Assembly: GCF_022568795.1 (NCBI RefSeq)
Contig: NZ_JAKZHU010000001.1
Coordinates: forward strand, 1,550,001 to 1,614,000
Reading direction: 5' to 3'
Length of the DNA stretch: 64,000 nt
From: Arsenicicoccus dermatophilus
GTDB taxonomy: Bacteria > Actinomycetota > Actinomycetes > Actinomycetales > Dermatophilaceae
Shown one piece after another: positions 18,601 to 27,767 of the stretch. Under the pieces are notes generated by a model. That model was not told the DNA's origin and made no database searches. It was given only the letters and a program-made list of their open reading frames with translations. Each line of letters opens with the position of its first letter. Positions within the stretch are counted from its first letter, which is position 1. The position numbers and the translations under genes are program-made.

Positions 18601-20547
18601 TCGCCGGACCGCCGCTGCCGCGACGCCGAGGCCGTCGCCGACCTGCTGCGGGTGGTGGGCCCGCTCACCACCGCGGAGGTGGCCGCCCGCTGCGAGCACG
18701 CGGAGGGAGCCGAGCCGGGCCTGACGACGGCGGACGCCTGGTTGCGCGGGCTGGCCGACGCCCGGCGGGTGATCTCGGTCCGGATCGCCGATCGCGAGTG
18801 CTGGGCCGTGGTCGAGGACGCCGGCCGGCTGCGGGATGCCCTGGGGTGCGCCATCCCCGTGGGGGTCGCCGACGCACTGCTCGCCGGCGGGGACGATCCC
18901 CTGGCCGGCCTCGTCCACCGCTATGCCCGCACCCACGGCCCGTTCACCGCCCAGGCCCTGGCCGAAACCTTCGGCCTCGGCGTCTCGGTGGCGTCGCACG
19001 CCCTGGCACGGCTCGTGAGCAGCGGCCAGGTGGTCGAGGGCGAGCTGCTGCCCGAGCAGCTCGGCGGCGGACACGGGCAGGAGTATGCCGACGCCGGCGT
19101 GCTGCGGCTGCTGCGTCGACGGTCGCTGGCGGCGCTGCGGGCCGAGGTGGAGCCGGTGCCGCCCGAGGACCTCGCCCGCTTCGTCCCCGCCTGGCACGGG
19201 ATCGGCGACCGGAGCCACGGGCTCGACGCCGTGGTCCGGGCGGTCGAGCAGCTGACCGGCGCGCTGCTGCCCGCGAGCGCGCTGGAGACGCTGGTGCTGC
19301 CCGCGCGCGTGCCGGACTACGCCCCCGCCATGCTCGACGAGCTGGCCGCCGCGGGTGAGGTGGTGTGGCAGGGCCACGGCGCGACGGCGGGCGACGACGG
19401 CTGGGTCTCGCTGCACCTCGCCGACGCGGCCGCGCTCACCCTGGCGCCACCCGACCCGGATGCCACGCTCACGCCCGAGCAGCAGGAGCTGCTGGCGGTG
19501 CTGGAGGCCGGGGGCGCTCACTTCCTCGCCTCCTTGGCCGGCGCGACCGGGCGGTCGGTGGCTCCGGGCCTGGTCGACGACCTGTGGGCGCTGGTCTGGG
19601 CGGGCCACGTCAGCGGCGACACCCTTGCCCCGCTGCGAGGACTGCTCTCCGGTGGCCGGTCGGCGCACAAGACCCGGCCGGCCGCGCGCACCACCGGACG
19701 GACCCGGCGCGGCACGCTGGGGTCCCTCCGCGGCCGCAGCGGCCTGGCCCGGCCCGCGAGCGCCGTCGTGGCGCCCACCCACCCGCGCGGGGTGGGGCGG
19801 TGGAGCCTGCTGCCTGCGATCGACCCGGACCCCACGGTGCGCGCCTGGGCCACCGCGGAGCTGCTGCTGGACCGCTACGGCGTGGTCACCCGGGGCAGCG
19901 CCGTCGCCGAGGAGGTCACCGGCGGTTTCGCCGCGGTCTACAAGGTGCTCGCCGCCGCCGAGGAGACGGGCCGCGTCCGGAGGGGTTACTTCGTGGAGGG
20001 ACTGGGGGGTTCGCAGTTCGCGACCACCGGTGCCGTGGACCGCCTGCGGGCCTCCAGCCACCCCCTGGAGGAGGCCGCCGCGGCCCTTCCCGCGAGTCCC
20101 CTGGCGCACCTGGGCGACTCGTGGTCGGTGTCGGCCCGGCGGGGGACGGCGTCCCGGCCGCCGTCCGAGCCCGAGGGTCTGGTGCTCGCCGCGACCGACC
20201 CCGCCAACGTCTACGGCGCCTCCCTGCCCTGGCCCGAGCGGGCCGACGACGCAGGCGGCCACCGGCCGGCGCGCAAGGCCGGTGCCCTCGTGGTCCTCGT
20301 CGAGGGCCGGTTGGTGCTGTACGTCGAGCGCGGCGGCAAGACCCTCCTGTCGTTCACCGAGGGCACCGGCGACCTGGGGGCCGCCGCCCGCGCCCTGGCG
20401 GCAGCGGTCCACCGCGGCGCGCTCGGCAGGCTCAGCGTCGAGAAGGCCGACGGGGCCGACCTGCTCGGCTCGGGTCACCCGCTCGTCCAGGCCCTCGCTG
20501 ACGCGGGTTTCCACCACACGCCGCGCGGTCTGCGGCTGCGCCGGTGA
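15682..20547 (+). CDS. lhr: Lhr-type large ATP-dependent helicase
   Basis: Lhr is a large superfamily 2 helicase that moves 3' to 5' and unwinds DNA and RNA:DNA hybrids in repair. The 1,621-residue product has the full-length Lhr layout. The helicase core carries Walker A APTGSGKT (residues 45-52), a DEVH box (LDEVHAVAGTKRGAH, about 170), GLSATVRP and the C-terminal core motif GRAGHQVGAVSRG. A winged-helix and Lhr-specific region follows, then a long C-terminal domain. ATG 15682 gives MTTDVLDRFSPATQ. It is followed by a methyltransferase, a broken gene and nei2; lhr and nei2 are neighbours in other actinobacteria, pointing to DNA repair. Confidence 0.95.
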   Translation: MTTDVLDRFSPATQAWFRSSFAAPTTAQAGAWEAVSGGQHTLVVAPTGSGKTLSAFLWALDQVASQPLPEEPLRRCRVLYVSPMKALAVDVERNLRSPLVGIGHAADRLGLPRPDVTVAVRSGDTPTADRRAFQRRPTDVLITTPESLFLMLTSQARESLRGVETVILDEVHAVAGTKRGAHLALTLERLDAVLDRPATRVGLSATVRPVEEVARFLAGGRPVTVVQPPSTKEWDLQVVVPVPDLGDLGAAEVDLDGPGEVDPRRASSVWPHVEERVVDLVAQQRSTLVFANSRRLAERLTARLNEVWEERLDEESGTSADAGPPDRLAPLVEPVGRMPKDLTAPAADGLPAPSRLTGGTTPAHLMGQAGHSSGAAPVLARAHHGSVSKEHRTEIEEALKAGRLPAVVATSSLELGIDMGAVDLVVQVESPPSVASGLQRVGRAGHQVGAVSRGVFFPKHRGDLVQTAVVIDRMRSGGIESLRIPTNPVDVLAQQVVAMCSVDDWTVDDLEALVRRAAPYASLPRTVLEATLDMLSGRYPSDDFAELRPRIVWERTTDTLTGRPGAQRLAVTSGGTIPDRGLYAVMLATGDGPGRRVGELDEEMVYESRVGDVFTLGSTAWRIEDITHDRVLVTPAPGQPGRLPFWKGDQLGRPAELGAAVGAYVRELVGLPTDDAHRRLAGDGLDEWAADNLLGYLGEQREATQAVPDDRTIVVERFRDEIGDWRIAVHSPYGQQVHAPWALAIAARFRERYGYDVQAMNADDGIILRVPDLDPYGDDEESGARRDWARELQELVLLDPDEVHEIVTQEIGGSAVFAARFRECAARALLLPRRNPGKRQALWQQRQRSAQLLEVASRYPSFPIVLEAVRECLQDVFDVPGLVELMARVRSREVRVLDVETPSPSPFARSLLFGYVAQYLYEGDSPLAERRAAALSLDAGLLSDLLGTDAGAALRDLLDPEVIAATEADLQRLSPDRRCRDAEAVADLLRVVGPLTTAEVAARCEHAEGAEPGLTTADAWLRGLADARRVISVRIADRECWAVVEDAGRLRDALGCAIPVGVADALLAGGDDPLAGLVHRYARTHGPFTAQALAETFGLGVSVASHALARLVSSGQVVEGELLPEQLGGGHGQEYADAGVLRLLRRRSLAALRAEVEPVPPEDLARFVPAWHGIGDRSHGLDAVVRAVEQLTGALLPASALETLVLPARVPDYAPAMLDELAAAGEVVWQGHGATAGDDGWVSLHLADAAALTLAPPDPDATLTPEQQELLAVLEAGGAHFLASLAGATGRSVAPGLVDDLWALVWAGHVSGDTLAPLRGLLSGGRSAHKTRPAARTTGRTRRGTLGSLRGRSGLARPASAVVAPTHPRGVGRWSLLPAIDPDPTVRAWATAELLLDRYGVVTRGSAVAEEVTGGFAAVYKVLAAAEETGRVRRGYFVEGLGGSQFATTGAVDRLRASSHPLEEAAAALPASPLAHLGDSWSVSARRGTASRPPSEPEGLVLAATDPANVYGASLPWPERADDAGGHRPARKAGALVVLVEGRLVLYVERGGKTLLSFTEGTGDLGAAARALAAAVHRGALGRLSVEKADGADLLGSGHPLVQALADAGFHHTPRGLRLRR

Positions 20548-20611
20548 GCCACCGCCCACCCGTGCCGGAAACCCGGTGGCCGTGGGGCGGCCGGCGTCCT
20601 AGCGTCGGCGG

Positions 20612-21337
20612 GTGCCCGATCCTCTCTTCGCGGACCCGCGTCTCGCCCCGCTCTACGACACCTTCGAAGGCGACCGGACCGACCTGGCGCCCTACCTCGC
20701 GCTGATGCACGAGCTGGGAGCCCGGACCGTGCTCGACATCGGGTGCGGGACCGGGACCTTCGCGGTGCTGGCTGCCGCGGGCGGGGCCCGGGTCACGGGC
20801 GTCGATCCCGCCGTGGCCTCGCTCGAGGTGGCCCGCGGCAAGCCGGGCGCCGACCGGGTCACCTGGCACGCCGGCCCGGTCACGACGGCCCCGCCGGATC
20901 TCGTCGACCTGGCGCTGATGACCGGGAACGTCGCGCAGGTCTTCCTGGACGACGCACAGTGGCTGACGACCCTGGCTGCGGTCCGGGACCGGCTCGCCCC
21001 GCACGGGCGGTTCGCCTTCGAGACCCGGCGGCCCGAGGCTCGCGCCTGGGAGGGGTGGGCAGCTCCCTTCGAGGCGAGCTGGACGGTGGCCGGCGTCGGT
21101 CTGGTGCGGCAGCGACGCGAGCTCCTCGACGTGACGCTGCCGCTCGTGCGGTTCCGTTGGCGCTACGAGCTCCCCGGGGGCGAGCGGATCGACTCGGACT
21201 CGACCGTGCGCTTCCGCGACGACGAGGAGAACCGCCATCTGCTGCGGCAGGCCGGGCTGAGCGTGGTCGCGTGTCGGGAGGCCGCGGACCGGCCCGGTCA
21301 GGAGCGGGTCTACCTCGCCCGCTCCGCCGACGGCTGA
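20612..21337 (+). CDS. Class I SAM-dependent methyltransferase
   Basis: This 241-residue protein has the Rossmann SAM site VLDIGCGTGTFAVLAA near residue 40, an acidic residue at the end of the next strand (VTGVDPA), and a family-like ALMTGNVAQVFLDD segment. It resembles the UbiE/small-molecule class I methyltransferases; the substrate is not evident. The GTG start at 20612 is 65 bp after lhr, in the same direction. It separates lhr from nei2 together with a broken VOC gene. Confidence 0.85.
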   Translation: MPDPLFADPRLAPLYDTFEGDRTDLAPYLALMHELGARTVLDIGCGTGTFAVLAAAGGARVTGVDPAVASLEVARGKPGADRVTWHAGPVTTAPPDLVDLALMTGNVAQVFLDDAQWLTTLAAVRDRLAPHGRFAFETRRPEARAWEGWAAPFEASWTVAGVGLVRQRRELLDVTLPLVRFRWRYELPGGERIDSDSTVRFRDDEENRHLLRQAGLSVVACREAADRPGQERVYLARSADG

Positions 21338-21411
21338 CGTCTGCCGGGGTGCGGCAGCCTGCGTCGGTCCGTCCCGGCCGGACGCGTCCCCCTTGCGGTG
21401 CCGTCGGGGAC

Positions 21412-21800
21412 ATGTCGACCCTGTCCGCACGAGTGCACCGAGGCCCTACGTCCTCTTCCCGGGCACCTGCCGGGAGGCCATGACGACCTATCACCGGATC
21501 TTGACGGGGAGCTCGTCCTGCGCACCCGCGCCGACATGCAGCGCACCGACGAGCCCCTCGACGCGATCGGTCACGGGGTGCTGCGCGGGCCCGCGACGAT
21601 CCACGGTGCCGCCGTCGCCGAGGGCGAGCGCCCCGTCCGCTCCGAGGGCCTGATGCCGGCCCTCCTGGGGGCCGGTGACGCGGAGACCTCGCACCGGTGG
21701 TTCCGCGAGCTTGCCGCGGGCGGGGACGTCGTGGACGAGCTGCAGCACCCCGCCACGAGGGCGTCCTGCGGCGCGAGGGTCGTCGTACGGCCAGGCTCGC
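21412..21800 (+). pseudogene. Broken PhnB-like VOC (glyoxalase-fold) gene
   Basis: Pieces of a PhnB-type VOC protein are spread over three frames. From ATG 21412, MSTLSARVH; in the next frame RPYVLFPGTCREAMTTYH, which matches the family's Y-x-x-F-x-G-x-x-x-E-A-M-x-x-Y start; and in the third frame GELVLRTRADM, then SEGLMPALLGAGDAETSHRW and FRELAAGGDVVDEL. Frame changes fall near 21443-21450 and 21498-21505. The C-terminal part is degenerate and lacks the usual WG(x)3G end. No frame gives a full protein, so this is an old pseudogene. Confidence 0.75.
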
Positions 21801-21840
21801 AGAAGGCGGCAGGGGCCACCACCCGTGGCAGGATCGCCGC

Positions 21841-22698
21841 ATGCCCGAGGGAGATGCCGTATGGCGCACCGCACGCCGCCTGCACCGCGGGCTGGCCGGC
21901 CACGTGGTCACCGACTGCGACCTGCGCTGGCCCTCCCTCGCCACCTGCGACCTGCGGGGACGCACCACGATCGAGGTGGTCTCGCGGGGCAAGCACCTGC
22001 TGCACCGGCTGGATGGCGGTCTCACCCTGCACAGCCACCTGCGGATGGAGGGCTCCTGGCGGGTCCACGACCCGGCCGCCCTGACTCTGCGGCAGCTGCG
22101 CGACCCGGACGTGCGGGCGGTGCTGGGGTGCGCCACCGCGACCGCGCTCGGCCTGCGCCTCGGGATGATGGACCTGGTCCGCACCGGTGACGAGCCGCGC
22201 CTCGTCGGCCACCTGGGCCCGGACCTGCTGGGCCCCGACTGGGACCCGGACCGCGTGGTCGCCAACCTGCTCGCCGATCCCGACCGGCACGTCGGCGCCG
22301 CCCTGCTCGACCAGCGCAACCTGGCCGGGGTCGGGACGATGTGGGACGCCGAGGTGCTCTTCCTGGAGCGGGTGTGGCCGTGGACGCCGGTGGCGGTGCT
22401 GGGCGCGGATCGACTCCGGGAGATCGCCACCCACGTGCAGCGGCTCGTCGACGGGTGCAGGGAGCGGCGCTGGTCGGTCTCGACCGGCATCGACGCGCCG
22501 GGACAGGAGCTGTGGGCTCATGGGCGGGCCGGGCGCGAGTGTCGGCGCTGCAACGGGACGATCCGGCTCAGCACGATCGGCGAGCCACCCCAGGACCGGG
22601 CGATGTTCTACTGCCCCACCTGCCAGGGCGGCTTGGGGCCGGAGGACGACGGGCGACGGCAGCGACCCATGGGCGAGCGGGGCCGGGAGCGGCGGTGA
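21841..22698 (+). CDS. nei2: Endonuclease VIII-like DNA glycosylase/AP lyase (Nei2 type)
   Basis: Fpg/Nei glycosylases remove oxidised bases and cut the abasic site. The 285-residue product begins MPEGDAVWR, giving the catalytic Pro2 and Glu3 after loss of Met. It has the H2TH region (ALLDQRNLAGVGTMWDAE) and a C-terminal zinc finger with Cys pairs in CRRCNGT and YCPTCQ. The divergent SLATCDLRGRTT and LHSHLRMEGSW segments fit actinobacterial Nei2. The gene is close downstream of lhr. Confidence 0.94.
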   Translation: MPEGDAVWRTARRLHRGLAGHVVTDCDLRWPSLATCDLRGRTTIEVVSRGKHLLHRLDGGLTLHSHLRMEGSWRVHDPAALTLRQLRDPDVRAVLGCATATALGLRLGMMDLVRTGDEPRLVGHLGPDLLGPDWDPDRVVANLLADPDRHVGAALLDQRNLAGVGTMWDAEVLFLERVWPWTPVAVLGADRLREIATHVQRLVDGCRERRWSVSTGIDAPGQELWAHGRAGRECRRCNGTIRLSTIGEPPQDRAMFYCPTCQGGLGPEDDGRRQRPMGERGRERR

Positions 22699-22723
22699 GA
22701 CGGCCCGGCCGAGGGGCCCCGGG

Positions 22724-23035
22724 TCAGGCCGCCGGACGGTCGGCGATGACCGTCTCGCAGGCCGCGGGGCTCACCGGGAGGGTGACCGGCGCGGTCATCC
22801 GCTCGGTCTCGCAGACCCGGGCCGACAGGTGGCTCAGCAGCTCGGACAGCGGCAGCCCGAGCGCCGCGCAGATGGAGAAGAGCAGCTCGGAGGAGGCTTC
22901 CTTCTCTCCGCGCTCCACCTCGGAGAGATAGCCGAGGGAGACCTTGGCATCGGCCGACACGTCGCGCAGGGTCCGGCCCAGGTAGCGGCGCCGGTCCCGC
23001 AGGACCTGACCCAGCTCACGGCGCAGCAAGATCAC
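22724..23035 (-). CDS. clgR: ClgR-type XRE family transcriptional regulator
   Basis: ClgR activates clp protease and other proteostasis genes in actinobacteria. The 103-residue product has an XRE helix-turn-helix ([20 protein letters not shown], then [20 protein letters not shown]), diagnostic for ClgR. The C-terminus ends [21 protein letters not shown]-like, with two terminal Ala; in known ClgR proteins such an end makes the protein a Clp substrate. The GTG start at 23035 has GAGGGG upstream. It lies downstream of cinA and pgsA as in mycobacteria. Confidence 0.92.
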   Translation of the reverse strand: MILLRRELGQVLRDRRRYLGRTLRDVSADAKVSLGYLSEVERGEKEASSELLFSICAALGLPLSELLSHLSARVCETERMTAPVTLPVSPAACETVIADRPAA

Positions 23036-23131
23036 CAGAAGCCCCTCTCGTCAGGTCGTGGTCGACGGCTGGTTCCACCATAGCGGGCGACTCCCGCGGG
23101 TGGTGCGCAGGCACGCACCCGATGACCAGGC

Positions 23132-23710
23132 TCACCCGGCCGGCGGACCGGGCGGGGCGCTCCTCGACGGAGCCCTCCGCGGGTCGGCCGATGACCGACC
23201 TGGGCCCGTCGGCCGTGGACCGGCTGGACCTGGACCTGTCGGGGTCGCCGATACCACGGCGTGGGCGAGCGCGATCACCTCGCGCGCTGCACCGGCCCGC
23301 ACGGCGGCCCGGTCACCGGGCAGCATCAGCCGGCGGGTCGTGACCTGCGGACCGAGCGCCACGGCGATCCACACCGTCCCGACGCGCCGGCCGTCGGCGG
23401 GATCAGGACCCGCCACCCCGGTCGTGGCCAGCCCCACGTCGGCGGAGCAGACGCGCCGGACCCCCAGCGCCATGAGATGGGCGACCTCCTCGGACACGGC
23501 ACCCCGCTTGGCGAGCAGGTCGGCCGGGACGCCGAGCAGGTCGGTCTTCACGGCATACGCATAGGACACGACGCCGCCGCGCACGGTCCGCGAGGCTCCG
23601 GGCACGTCGACCAGCGCCGCGCACACCAGGCCCCCGGTGAGCGACTCGGCGGCCGCGACGGACAGGTCCCGCGCCTCCAGCGCCCCCAGCAGGCGGGCGG
23701 GGTCAGCCAC
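23132..23710 (-). CDS. CinA C-terminal family protein (nicotinamide-nucleotide amidase type)
   Basis: This 192-residue protein is a stand-alone CinA C-terminal domain, the class of PncC that deamidates NMN to nicotinate mononucleotide. Visible motifs are AAESLTGGLVCAAL, GGVVSYAYAVKTDLLGV, GAVSEEVA and LATTGVAGPDPADGRRVGTV. The last 35 residues are Pro/Gly/Arg-rich and not part of the domain. The start overlaps the end of pgsA by 8 bp, so they are cotranscribed. Amidase activity is inferred from the family. Confidence 0.92.
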   Translation of the reverse strand: MADPARLLGALEARDLSVAAAESLTGGLVCAALVDVPGASRTVRGGVVSYAYAVKTDLLGVPADLLAKRGAVSEEVAHLMALGVRRVCSADVGLATTGVAGPDPADGRRVGTVWIAVALGPQVTTRRLMLPGDRAAVRAGAAREVIALAHAVVSATPTGPGPAGPRPTGPGRSSADPRRAPSRSAPPGPPAG

Positions 23711-24299
23711 GCCGCCCCTCGGCCCGCAGCCGGCGCGCGGCGAGGACGTAGTCGACCCCGGTCACCACGGTGACCGCGAGGGCCGCAGCCATGACGGCCC
23801 CGGCGAGCCACAGCCACCAGGTGGGTCCGGGCACGAGGTACATCCCCAGCGCGATCGCCTGGAGCGTCGTCTTGAGCTTGCCGCCGCGGCTGGCCGCCAT
23901 CACGCCGTACCGCTTGACGACGAAGCGCATCACCGTGATCCCGAGCTCGCGCACCAGGATCACGATCGTCACCCACCACCACAGCAGGCCGAGCAGGGAC
24001 AGGCAGATCAGGCCCGCGCCCATGAGCGCCTTGTCGGCGATCGGGTCGGCGAGCTTGCCGAAGTCCGTGATCAGGCCGCGGGACCGGGCGATGTCCCCGT
24101 CGACCTTGTCGGTGAGGGACGCGAGCACGAACACCCCGAAGGCCCACCACCGGTCGGGCACGTCCGTGCCGTGGTGGCGCATCAGCAGCCACACGAAGAC
24201 GGGCACGAGCAGGATCCGCAGCACGGTCAGGGCGTTGGCGATGTTCCACGCGCTGACCTGACGGGTCGGCTGCTCGGTGGGCGTATGCCGGAAGCTCAT
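23703..24299 (-). CDS. pgsA: CDP-diacylglycerol-glycerol-3-phosphate 3-phosphatidyltransferase PgsA
   Basis: PgsA makes phosphatidylglycerophosphate, the precursor of phosphatidylglycerol and cardiolipin, in the membrane. The 198-residue protein has four to five hydrophobic segments. Its CDP-alcohol phosphotransferase signature, D-x2-D-G-x2-A-R-x8-G-x3-D-x3-D, is complete ([13 protein letters not shown], then [11 protein letters not shown]). Its ATG overlaps the rimO stop (ATGA). Position between rimO and cinA is the conserved actinobacterial arrangement. CdsA, which makes its substrate, is at 62064-62960. Confidence 0.95.
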   Translation of the reverse strand: MSFRHTPTEQPTRQVSAWNIANALTVLRILLVPVFVWLLMRHHGTDVPDRWWAFGVFVLASLTDKVDGDIARSRGLITDFGKLADPIADKALMGAGLICLSLLGLLWWWVTIVILVRELGITVMRFVVKRYGVMAASRGGKLKTTLQAIALGMYLVPGPTWWLWLAGAVMAAALAVTVVTGVDYVLAARRLRAEGRRG

Positions 24300-25894
24300 C
24301 GCGCCTCACCCGCCGGCGCGGGGTCCACGGCGCCGGTCGGCTCGGCCACCAGGTCGACGCCCTCGGTGGCCACGACGACCGCCGTGACGATGTCGCCCAC
24401 CCGCGGGAGCTCGTCGTCCTGCGCGTAGGTCAGCAGCGTGACCCCGTCGACGTCCGGCCCTTGGAAGGGCGCCCGCCCCACGACCTCGGCCCCGTCGCCC
24501 AGCGACTCGTCGCGGTCGATCTCCTCCACCAGCACCTGCACGGTGTCGCCGATGCGGTCCTCGGCGCGCTGGGCCATGAGCTCGTCGACGAGGGCCTGCA
24601 CCCGGCCGACCCGCTCGGCGACGGCGTCCTCGTCGACCTTGTCGGCATAGGTCTCGGCCTCGGTGCCGTCCTCGTCGGAGTAGCCGAACACCCCGACCAC
24701 GTCCAGGCGCGCCTCGGTGAGGAAGCGCTCGAGCTCGGCCACGTCCTCCTCGGTCTCGCTGGGGAAGCCGACGATGACGTTGGAGCGGATGCCCGCGTCG
24801 GGCCGGATCGCCCGGATCTGCTCGATCAGGGCGAGGAAGGACTCGGTCGACCCGAACCTTCGCATCCGGCGCAGGAGCGGCTCGCTGGCGTGCTGGAAGG
24901 AGATGTCGAAGTACGGCACCACGGTGGGCACGGCGAGCAGGGTCTCGATCAGGCCGGGCCGGATCTCGGCGGGCTGCAGGTAGGACACCCGGATGCGGGG
25001 CAGCCGGTCGATCTCGCCGAGCGACTCCACGAGGGACTCCAGCAGCCGCAGGTCCCCCAGGTCCTTGCCGTACGACGTGGAGTTCTCCGAGACCAGGAAG
25101 ACCTCCCGCACGCCCTGGTCGACCAGCCAGCGGGCCTCGGCCAGCACGTCCGCCGGCCGCCGCGAGACGAAGGACCCGCGGAAGGCCGGGATCGCGCAGA
25201 AGGCGCACCGTCGGTCGCAGCCCGAGGCGATCTTGAGCGGCGCCCAGGGGCGTCCGTCCAGGCGACGGCGCACCACGCGCGGACCGGTCTGCGGCGCCAT
25301 CCCCTCGGGCAGGTCGGGCACCTGGGGCACCCCGGCGTCCGGGAGCCCCTCGGCCACCGACGCGGGTGCGACCGGGGCAGCGCCGACCGGGGCACCAGCG
25401 CCATGGCCGGGCAGCGCGACCCCCGTGGCCGCGTCCTGCCGGGCCGCGGGCGACAGCGGCAGCAGGCGCCGCCGATCGCCGGGGACGTGCGCCTCGGGCG
25501 ACGCCCCCGCGAGGATGGCGCGCAGGTGACCCGACATGTCGGCGTAGGAGTCGAAGCCGAGCACCGCGTCGGCCTCGGGCAGCTGCGCCGCCAGGTCCTT
25601 GCCGTAGCGCTCGGCCAGGCAGCCCACCGCGACGACCTTCTGCGTGCGGCCCTGCTCCTTGAGCTCGGAGGCCTCCAGCAGGGCGTCGATCGAGTCCTTC
25701 TTGGCCTGCTCCACGAAGCCGCAGGTGTTGACCACGGCCACGTCCGCGTCGGCTGCGTCCTCGACCAGGGTCCAGCCGCCGTCGGCCAGCCGGCCGGCGA
25801 GCTCCTCGGAGTCCACCTCGTTGCGGGCGCAGCCGAGCGTGACGACGGCGACGGTGCGGGACTGGTGCGCGTGCTCGGTCGCCGGTGAAGTCAT
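24296..25894 (-). CDS. rimO: Ribosomal protein S12 methylthiotransferase RimO
   Basis: RimO is a radical-SAM enzyme that adds a methylthio group to an aspartate of ribosomal protein S12. The 532-residue protein has the UPF0004 domain ([33 protein letters not shown]), the radical-SAM Cx3Cx2C motif ([20 protein letters not shown]) and a C-terminal TRAM domain. Compared with a usual 430-490 residues it is long. The extra length is an Ala/Pro-rich insert of about 70 residues between the N-terminal and radical-SAM domains (roughly 155-225). The start ATG at 25894 gives [18 protein letters not shown]. Confidence 0.95.
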   Translation of the reverse strand: MTSPATEHAHQSRTVAVVTLGCARNEVDSEELAGRLADGGWTLVEDAADADVAVVNTCGFVEQAKKDSIDALLEASELKEQGRTQKVVAVGCLAERYGKDLAAQLPEADAVLGFDSYADMSGHLRAILAGASPEAHVPGDRRRLLPLSPAARQDAATGVALPGHGAGAPVGAAPVAPASVAEGLPDAGVPQVPDLPEGMAPQTGPRVVRRRLDGRPWAPLKIASGCDRRCAFCAIPAFRGSFVSRRPADVLAEARWLVDQGVREVFLVSENSTSYGKDLGDLRLLESLVESLGEIDRLPRIRVSYLQPAEIRPGLIETLLAVPTVVPYFDISFQHASEPLLRRMRRFGSTESFLALIEQIRAIRPDAGIRSNVIVGFPSETEEDVAELERFLTEARLDVVGVFGYSDEDGTEAETYADKVDEDAVAERVGRVQALVDELMAQRAEDRIGDTVQVLVEEIDRDESLGDGAEVVGRAPFQGPDVDGVTLLTYAQDDELPRVGDIVTAVVVATEGVDLVAEPTGAVDPAPAGEAR

Positions 25895-25931
25895 GCGGAC
25901 AACCCTAGTTGCCCCACGGTTGAATGACGTC

Positions 25932-26134
25932 ATGTCCACTCCGGAGCGTGACCCCGCGGTGCCCGGCACCCACGACGACCTGCCTGGCCGCCGGCCGAGC
26001 GGTGGGACGGCGACGTGGACGCGGACCTGAGCGCCGGGGCCCCCGGGCTGCGCAGCGACCGGCCCGGGGCCCGGCGCGGCGGGCTGCGGGCGCAGTTCTG
26101 GTCGGTCCACGTCCCCTCGGCCAACACCCGATGA
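25932..26134 (+). pseudogene. Remnant of M19 (membrane) dipeptidase N-terminus
   Basis: From ATG 25932 the reading is [13 protein letters not shown], which matches the DGHNDLPWALR start of M19 dipeptidases, including the metal-binding HxD. After a one-base shift near 26012 the text goes on as [18 protein letters not shown], then [18 protein letters not shown] and a stop at 26132-26134. RxGGVGAQFWSVYVP is a hallmark of this family. Only about 65 residues of some 370-400 remain and the frame is broken, so it is a fossil fragment beside the permease gene. Confidence 0.75.
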
Positions 26135-26233
26135 GCCGAACGACCCGGCGTTGGGACCGGGGCGGCCCCGGGAGGGCCGGGCCGCCTCCCTATCGTGGAG
26201 CCGTCCCGAGACCCGATCTAGGTGGTGCCGACG

Positions 26234-27754
26234 ATGTCACCCTCCAGCCCTGCGGTCCCCGACCGCGAACCCTTCCGCCCCGCGGCCGACCGCGTCACCT
26301 ACGCAGGCGCCGACCCCGACCGCGTCGCCGACGCCGACCACAACCTGGGCCTGTGGCCCCTGGTGGGTCTGATCATCGGCTCGATGATCGGTGCCGGCAT
26401 CTTCCACCTGCCCGCCCAGATGGCCGGGACCGCGGCGCCCGGCCCCACCCTGATCGGCTGGGGCATCTTCGGCACCGGCATGCTCGTGCTGGCCCTGGTG
26501 TTCCAGAACCTCGGGCGTCGCGCCCCCACCGTCGACGGCGGCGTCTACGGCTTCGCCAAGGACGGCTTCGGCGACTACGTCGGCTTCACCTCGGCGTGGG
26601 GCTACTGGTTCTCCACGTGGACCGGGTCGGTGGGCTACCTGGTGCTGCTGTTCTCCACGCTCGGGCGTTACCTGTCGCCGTTCAAGGACGGGCAGACCTG
26701 GCAGGCCATCCTCGGCGCCTCCGTCGTGCTGTGGCTGGTCCACGGCCTGATCCTCGCGGGCATCCGGCAGGCGACCGTCATCAACGCCATCGTCTCGGCC
26801 TGCAAGGTCATCCCCCTCGTCGCCTTCCTGGCCCTCGGCGTGATCGCCTGGCGCCGGGACGTCTTCACGGCGGACGTGTGGGGTCACGGGGTCCAGGTCG
26901 AGGGTGCCGGCCTGGGGTCGGTCGGCGCGCAGGTCAACGGCATGATGCTGCTGGCGGTGTGGTACTTCCTCGGCATCGAGGGCGCCTCGGTCTACGCCGC
27001 GCGCGCCCGCGACCGCGCCGACTCGGCCAAGGCCACGATGATCGGCTTCCTCACCGTCCTGACCCTGCTGGTCGGCGTCAACGTGCTGTCCTACGGCATC
27101 GTGCGCCAGGCCGAGCTCGCCGGCTATCCCGAGCCCTCGCTGGCGGGTGTGCTGCGTGACGCGGTCGGACCCTGGGGCGAGCACTTCATCGCCGCCGCCA
27201 TCGTCGTCTCGCTCGTCGGGGCCTACATGTCCTGGATGCTCCTGAGCTCGGAGATCCTCCTGTACCCCGCCCACGACGGCGTCCTGCCCCGCGTCTTCGG
27301 CAAGGAGAACTCCCACGGCGTGCCCGTCACCGGCCTGTGGCTGACCAGCCTGTGCATGCAGGTGATGCTGCTGATGGGCAACACCTACACCAAGCTCACG
27401 CTCCTGGCCGGAGCGATGGTGCTCCTCCCGTACTTCTGGACCGCGGCCTACCAGGTGCTCATCGCGGTCCGCGACCACCGGGGCGACAGCGCCGGCACCC
27501 GCGTCCGGGAGATCACCCTCGGCGTGCTGGCCGTGATCTTCGCGGTCTACCTGATCTACTTCGCGGCCGGGCTGCCCTACCTGCTCGTCGCGTGCCTCGC
27601 GTTCTTCCTCGGGACGATCCTGTACGTCTGGGGCCGGCGCGAGCGGGGCCTGGCGCTGTTCTCCCGGGTCGAGTGGGTCCTCTTCGCCGTGGTCACGGTC
27701 GCCGCGCTCGCCGGCGTCTGGCAGCTCGCCCACGGGCAGATCGCGGTCAGCTGA
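26234..27754 (+). CDS. APC superfamily basic amino acid/polyamine antiporter
   Basis: This 506-residue membrane protein has 12 predicted helices. The first helix carries [19 protein letters not shown], the APC-family substrate-binding GSxIGAGIF motif. It closely resembles the APA group (arginine/ornithine antiporters, ArcD-like): [36 protein letters not shown] and [18 protein letters not shown]. Transport of basic amino acids or polyamines is inferred. No arginine-deiminase genes are near. ATG 26234 follows AGGTGG; GTG 26222 is an alternative. A strong terminator follows. Confidence 0.9.
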   Translation: MSPSSPAVPDREPFRPAADRVTYAGADPDRVADADHNLGLWPLVGLIIGSMIGAGIFHLPAQMAGTAAPGPTLIGWGIFGTGMLVLALVFQNLGRRAPTVDGGVYGFAKDGFGDYVGFTSAWGYWFSTWTGSVGYLVLLFSTLGRYLSPFKDGQTWQAILGASVVLWLVHGLILAGIRQATVINAIVSACKVIPLVAFLALGVIAWRRDVFTADVWGHGVQVEGAGLGSVGAQVNGMMLLAVWYFLGIEGASVYAARARDRADSAKATMIGFLTVLTLLVGVNVLSYGIVRQAELAGYPEPSLAGVLRDAVGPWGEHFIAAAIVVSLVGAYMSWMLLSSEILLYPAHDGVLPRVFGKENSHGVPVTGLWLTSLCMQVMLLMGNTYTKLTLLAGAMVLLPYFWTAAYQVLIAVRDHRGDSAGTRVREITLGVLAVIFAVYLIYFAAGLPYLLVACLAFFLGTILYVWGRRERGLALFSRVEWVLFAVVTVAALAGVWQLAHGQIAVS

Positions 27755-27767
27755 CCGCGGGCTCCGC

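Noticed and set aside
16969-20559. 1,196-codon open frame on the minus strand opposite lhr
   Set aside because: Composition is typical of a high-GC shadow frame (Gly/Arg/His/Gln-rich, no motifs). lhr on the plus strand has clear helicase motifs over the same stretch.
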